Below are positions 59,700-64,000 of a DNA stretch of 64,000 nucleotides, piece by piece. This DNA is from Acanthochromis polyacanthus (taxonomy: Eukaryota; Chordata; Actinopteri; Pomacentridae). The notes under the pieces were generated by a model that saw only the letters and a program-made list of their open reading frames with translations, had not been told where the DNA came from and ran no database searches. Numbering within the stretch: the stretch's first letter is position 1; each line of letters begins with the position of its first letter. The position numbers were made by a program, and so were the translations under genes. Location: the NCBI RefSeq assembly GCF_021347895.1, contig NC_067132.1, positions 30,267,257-30,331,256 on the forward strand. Direction: 5' to 3'.

Positions 59700-62396
59700 G
59701 TAAGTCAGGGAAAAATAGGATACTGTAAAAATATCAAGGACAATATATAGACAATAGACCAGTTAGTAAGCTTAATACTTTTGGCAGAACAATCCACAGG
59801 ACCAAGGAACTCCACAGTAGCAGAACAGACAATTGATGCATAGTGTTTCTGTAAAAATTGGATGAAATCATCTCTCAGATTGGTGCCCATGGACAGAGTT
59901 GATAGATGTGAGGTGGAGTTGGATTACTCAGAAAAGCTTTTCTCTTGTATTTGTTTTTCACTACATTTTCATTTTTTGTAATTCATTTATTCTTAGTGAT
60001 TCTCACTGGATGTCGAGACAAAGTCAAGTCGACACTGAAGAAGAAGTTCCAGTTTGTGTTTGAGGGGATCGCTAGAGCAGGAAAGAAAACCCTTCTGAAT
60101 GAGATCTACACAGAGCTGTACGTCACTGAGGGATGGACTGCAGAGGTCAGTGATGAACACGAGGTCAGACAGATTGAAGCAGCATCCAGGAAAGCAGACA
60201 GAGCAGAAATAAGCATCAGGTTAGAAGACATCTTTAAAGGCCGAGCAGGAAGTGATGAAGAAATCAGAACAGTGATAACAAAGGGAGTGGCTGGCATCGG
60301 GAAAACCGTGTTGACACGGAAGTTGACTCTGGACTGGGCTGAAGACAAAAGCAACCAGGACATCCACTTCACATTTCTGTTTACCTTCAAAGATCTGAAT
60401 AAGCAGAAAGAGAGAAAGTTCAGTTTGGTGGAATTTGTTCATCACTTCTTCAGTGAAACCAAAGCAGCAGGAATCTGCAGGTTTGAAGACTTCCAGGTTG
60501 TGTTGATCTTTGACGGTCTGGATGAGTGTCGCCTTCCTCTGGACTTCCACAACAATGAGGTCCTGACTGATGTTACAGAGTCCACCTCAGTGGATGTGCT
60601 GCTGACAAACCTGATCAGGGGGAATCTGCTTCCCTCTGCTCGCCTCTGGATAACCACACGACCTGCAGCAGCCAATCAGATCCCTCCTGAATGTGTGGAC
60701 ATGGTGACGGAGGTCAGAGGGTTCACGGACCCACAGAAGGAGGAGTACTTCAGGAAGAGATCCAAAGATGAGGAGCAGGTCAGCAGGATCATCTCTCACG
60801 TCAGGAAATCACGAAGCCTCCACATCATGTGCCACATCCCAGTGTTCTGCTGGATCACTGCTACAGTTCTGGAAAACCTGCTGAAAACCAGAGGAGGAGA
60901 AGAGCTGCCCAGAACCCTGACTGAGATGTACATCCACTTTGTGGTGGTTCTGGTCAAACAGAAGAAGATCAAGTATGATGGAGGAGTTGAGACAAATTCA
61001 CACTGGAGTCCAGACAACAAGAAGATGATTGAGTCTCTGGGAAAACTGGCTTTTAATCAGCTGCAGAAAGGAAACCTGATCTTCTATCAGTCTGACCTGA
61101 CAGAGTGTGGCATCGATGTAAGAACAGCCTCAGTGTACTCAGGAGTGTTGACAGAGATCTTTCAAGAGGAGAGTGAGCTGTACCAGGACACAGTGTTCTG
61201 CTTCGTCCATCTGAGTGTTCAAGAGTTTCTGGCTGCTCTTCATGTCCATCAGACCTTCATCAACTCTGGAATCAACCTGCTGGAAGAACAACAAACATCG
61301 CTGCTGTCTAAACTGTTTAGAAGGAAATCTGATTCAACAGCAAACTTCTACCAGACAGCTGTGGACGAGGCCTTAAAGAGTCCAAACGGACACCTGGACT
61401 TGTTCCTGCGCTTCCTCCTGGGTCTGTCACTGCCGTCCAATCAGAAGAAACTTGGAGGCCTGCTGACACAGACAGGAAACAGCTCACAGACGAATCAGGA
61501 AACAGTGGAGTACATCAAGAAAAAGATCAGGAAAAATTTGTCTGCAGAGAGAAGCATCAATCTGTTCCACTGTCTGAATGAACTGAAGGATGTTTCTCTG
61601 GTGGAGGAGATCCAACAGTCCCTGAGATCAGGATGTCTGTCCACAGATGAACTTTCTCCTGCTCAGTGGTCAGCTCTGGTCTTCATCTTACTGTCATCAG
61701 GAGAACATCTGGACGTGTTTGACCTGAAGAAATACTCTGCTTCAGAGGAGGCTCTTGTGAGGCTGCTGCCAGTGGTCAAAGCTTCCACCAAAGCTGAGTA
61801 TGTGGAATCATGAAACATTTCCTAAATGTTTTATTTTGTTCATGATCAATGGAACATTCTGTTTGTGTTCATTTCAATTCCTCAACAGGCTGAGTGACTG
61901 TAACCTCTCAAAGAGAAGCTGTGAAGCTCTGTCCTCAGTTCTCAGCTGTTCATCCTCCAGTCTGAGAGAAGTGAATCTGAGTAAAAACAAGCTGAAGGAT
62001 TCAGGAATGAAGAGTCTTTCTGCTGGATTGAAGGACCAAAACTGTAAACTAGAGTCTCTCAGGTATGGACAGACAGCAGAAGCTTGCACAGGAGCTCAGT
62101 TTGTACTTTTTTTTATAATACATTTTCTTCTCCCTATGGGATAATGTCACTGTAATGCAAATTATTCAGAATTCAGGTTTTATCCACAAGATTTCATTTA
62201 TATGTGTGATTTATTTTTTCAGTTTGAGGCTCTGCAGTTTGTCCGAGATCACTTGTGACTCTCTGAGTTCAGCTCTGAAGTCCAACCCCTCACATCTGAA
62301 GCATCTGGATCTGAGTGAAAACAAGCTGCAGGATTCAGGAGTGAAACATCTGTGTGGTTTTCTGGAGAATCCAGACTGCAGACTGGAGACTCTGAG
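59416..62396 (+). CDS. Second PYRIN-FISNA-NACHT-LRR gene, 3' end beyond window
   Basis: Exons 59416-59699 (PYRIN; ATG at 59423), 59997-61797 (FISNA-NACHT), 61889-62062 and 62223-62396 (LRR). All are open, phase-compatible and bordered by good splice sites. Paralogous to the 5' half of the nlrp1-like gene: PYRIN and NACHT exons align throughout, and the upstream match begins about 160 bp before the PYRIN exon. No leader exon like that at 26221 was found upstream, so translation may start at the PYRIN ATG. Walker A and B and the T-T-R-P sensor are intact, so an active NTPase is expected. More LRRs, and possibly FIIND/CARD, should follow beyond the LINE in the next intron. Confidence 0.82.
59997..61797 (+). 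CDS. FISNA-NACHT exon of the second PYRIN-NLR gene
   Basis: 1801 bp, no stop. [17 protein letters not shown], Walker A G-V-A-G-I-G-K-T (60284-60307), Walker [11 protein letters not shown], sensor [11 protein letters not shown], winged-helix region with L-I-F-Y-Q-S-D-L, and [11 protein letters not shown]. Acceptor TTCTTAG; donor GA|GTATGT. It serves as the intact reference for the frameshifted exon at 34859. Confidence 0.93.
61889..62062 (+). CDS. LRR exon 1 of the second PYRIN-NLR gene
   Basis: 174 bp after CAACAG, opens L-S-D-C-N-L-S and holds [11 protein letters not shown]. Donor CAG|GTATGG. Confidence 0.88.
62223..62396 (+). CDS. LRR exon 2 of the second PYRIN-NLR gene
   Basis: 174 bp after TTTTTTCAG, opens [11 protein letters not shown] and keeps [11 protein letters not shown]. 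Donor GAG|GTCAGA. The LINE begins about 30 bp downstream in the intron. Confidence 0.88.
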
Positions 62397-62428
62397 GTCA
62401 GAACCATGTTGTAGTTTTGTGCTGAGAT

Positions 62429-64000
62429 CTTCTTCTTTTCCTTTCGGCTTTTCCCTTCAATCAATTGCCTCCATCTAACCCTGTCTGCTGCATCCTCTTC
62501 TCTCACACCAACTAACTTCATGTCCTCTTTAACCACATCCATAAACCTCCTCTTTGGTCTTCCTCTAGGCCTCCTGCCTGGCAGTGGGAAACTCAGCATC
62601 CTTCTACCAATATATTCACTCTCTCTCCTCTGGACATGTCTGAACCATCTCAGTCTGGCCTCTCGGACTTTATCTCCAAAGCCTCTAACATGTGCTGTCC
62701 CTCTGATGTACTCATTTCTGATCCTATCCATCCTGGTCACTCCCAAAGAGAACCTCAGCATCTTCAGTTCTGCTACCTCCAGCTCTGCCTCCTGTCTTTT
62801 CCTCAGGGACACTGTCTCCAGACCAAACAACATGGCTGGTCTCACCACAGTTTTGTAAACCTTTCCTTTCATTTTAGCTGAAACTCTTCTATCACACATC
62901 ACTCCTGACACTTTTCTCCAGCCGTTCCAGCCTGCCTGTACACGCTTCTTCACCTCTTTTCCACACTCTCCATTGCTCTGGACTGTTGACCCTAAGTACT
63001 TAAAATCCTCCACCTTCTTGAGCTCTTCTCCCTGTAACCTCACTCTTCCACTTGGGTCCCTCTCATTCACACACAGATACTCCGTCTTGCTGCGGCTAAC
63101 CTTCATTCCTCTCCTTTCCAGGGCAAACCTCCACGCCTCTGGCTTCTCCTCCACCTGTTCCCTGCTCTCACTACAGATCACAATGTCATCTGCAAACATC
63201 ATAGTCCATGGAGACTCCTGTCTAACCTCGTCTGTCATCCTGTCCATCACCATAGCAAACAAGAAGGGGCTCAGAGCTGATCCCTGATGTAGTCCCACCT
63301 CCACCTTGAACTCCTCTGTTACACCTACAGCACACCTCACCACTGTCTTACAGTCCTCATACATGTCCTGCAACACTCCAACATACTTCTCTGCCACTCC
63401 AGACTTCCTCATACAAAACCACAGTTCCTCTCTGGGCACCCTGTCAGAAGCTTTCTCCTGATCTACAAAGACACAATGCAGCTCCTTCTGACCTTCTCTG
63501 TACTTCTCTATCAACATCCTCAAAGCAAATATTGCATCTGTTGTACTCTTTCTTGGCATGAAACCATACTGCTGCTCACAGATGTTCACCTCTGCCCTTA
63601 GTCTAGCTTCATCTACTCTTTCCCATAGCTTCATCGTGTGGCTCATCAGCTTTATTCCTCTGTAGTTGCCACAACTCTGCACATCTCCCTTGTTCTTAAA
63701 GATGGGCACCAGCACACTTCTCCTCCATTCCTCGGGCATCTTCTCACTATCTAAGATCCTGTTGAACAACCCAGTCAGAAACTCTACTGCTACCTCTGCA
63801 AGACACTTCCATACCTCCACAGGTATATCATGAGGACCAAGTGCCTTTCCACTCTTCATCCTCTTCAATGCCCTCCTCACTTCATCCTTACTAATCTTTG
63901 CTACTTCCTGCTCCACAACAGTCACCTCTTCTACTCTTCGTTCTCTCTCATTTTCCTCATTCATCAACTCTTCAAAGTACTCTTTCCATCTTCCCATCAC
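62429..64000 (-). mobile_element. RTE-type LINE, antisense in the NLR intron, 5' part outside window
   Basis: A minus-strand open frame runs from the window edge. Reverse-transcriptase motifs: G-N-Y-R-G-I-K-L-M-S-H, Y-G-F-M-P-R-K-S-T-T-D-A, V-F-V-D-Q-E-K-A-S-D-R-V, L-H-Q-G-S-A-L-S-P, and catalytic F-A-D-D-I-V. A C-terminal region with Y-K-T-V-V-R-P-A follows. The clade is judged RTE-like from these motifs. K-A-S-D is unusual (K-A-Y-D is the common form), so activity is doubtful. The native stop is lost and the frame continues through the host LRR exon antisense to 62249. The 3' end carries an AAGAAGAAG-rich tail. Confidence 0.85.

Noticed and set aside
62249..62428. C-terminal extension of the LINE protein beyond the element
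   Set aside because: It is the antisense of an LRR exon and intron read through after loss of the LINE stop, not part of the transposon protein.

Overview
The window is vertebrate nuclear DNA, almost certainly from a teleost fish. The evidence is large intron-rich genes with canonical GT/AG junctions, the fish-expanded NLR-C architecture (FISNA-NACHT followed by 174-bp leucine-rich-repeat exons), C2H2 zinc-finger genes beside the NLRs, and fish-type transposons (hAT, piggyBac, L2-like and RTE LINEs, a tRNA-derived SINE). There is nothing prokaryotic here. I could not run alignments; exon limits come from reading frame, phase and splice consensus.

Layout. (1) 0-7.4 kb: 3' end of an NLR gene, with six LRR exons and a small terminal exon (stop at 5665). 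(2) 8.4-10.3 kb, minus strand: a ten-finger C2H2 zinc-finger gene and a decayed finger fragment. (3) 11.8-20.9 kb: a complete, intact NLR gene (predicted 941 aa) of the form leader - RING finger - FISNA - NACHT - four LRR exons, with a promoter-like region carrying NRF1-type motifs at 11.8 kb. (4) 22.3-52.7 kb: a large nlrp1-like gene with the order leader - PYRIN - FISNA - NACHT - LRRs - FIIND - CARD, the order known for mammalian NLRP1. Its FIIND-encoding exon set occurs twice in tandem (41.1-46.4 and 46.4-51.2 kb). Its introns carry a piggyBac element (27.3-28.3 kb) and a 3.9-kb hAT element (29.85-33.7 kb) that has two further elements inserted in its transposase gene. (5) 52.7-59.2 kb: repeat-rich spacer with a hAT MITE, a SINE, LINE pieces and a 32-bp perfect palindrome. 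(6) 59.4-62.4 kb: a second PYRIN-FISNA-NACHT-LRR gene, intact as far as visible, clearly a duplicate of the 5' half of the nlrp1-like gene. An RTE-type LINE lies antisense in its intron and runs off the window at 64,000.

How it fits together. All NLR exons share one phase system. LRR exons start after one base and end after two bases of a codon, so LRRs can be gained or lost without breaking frame. RING, PYRIN or FISNA-NACHT exons attach upstream, and FIIND/CARD or a short terminal exon attach downstream. These are cytosolic immune-sensor genes; PYRIN and CARD suggest inflammasome signalling.

Data-quality caution. Between about 35.3 and 45.5 kb the nlrp1-like gene has many single-base indels. 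In one 2.4-kb stretch the first FIIND copy differs from the second almost only by single-base deletions, which looks like uncorrected consensus error rather than evolution. The frameshifts there should not be read automatically as pseudogenisation.
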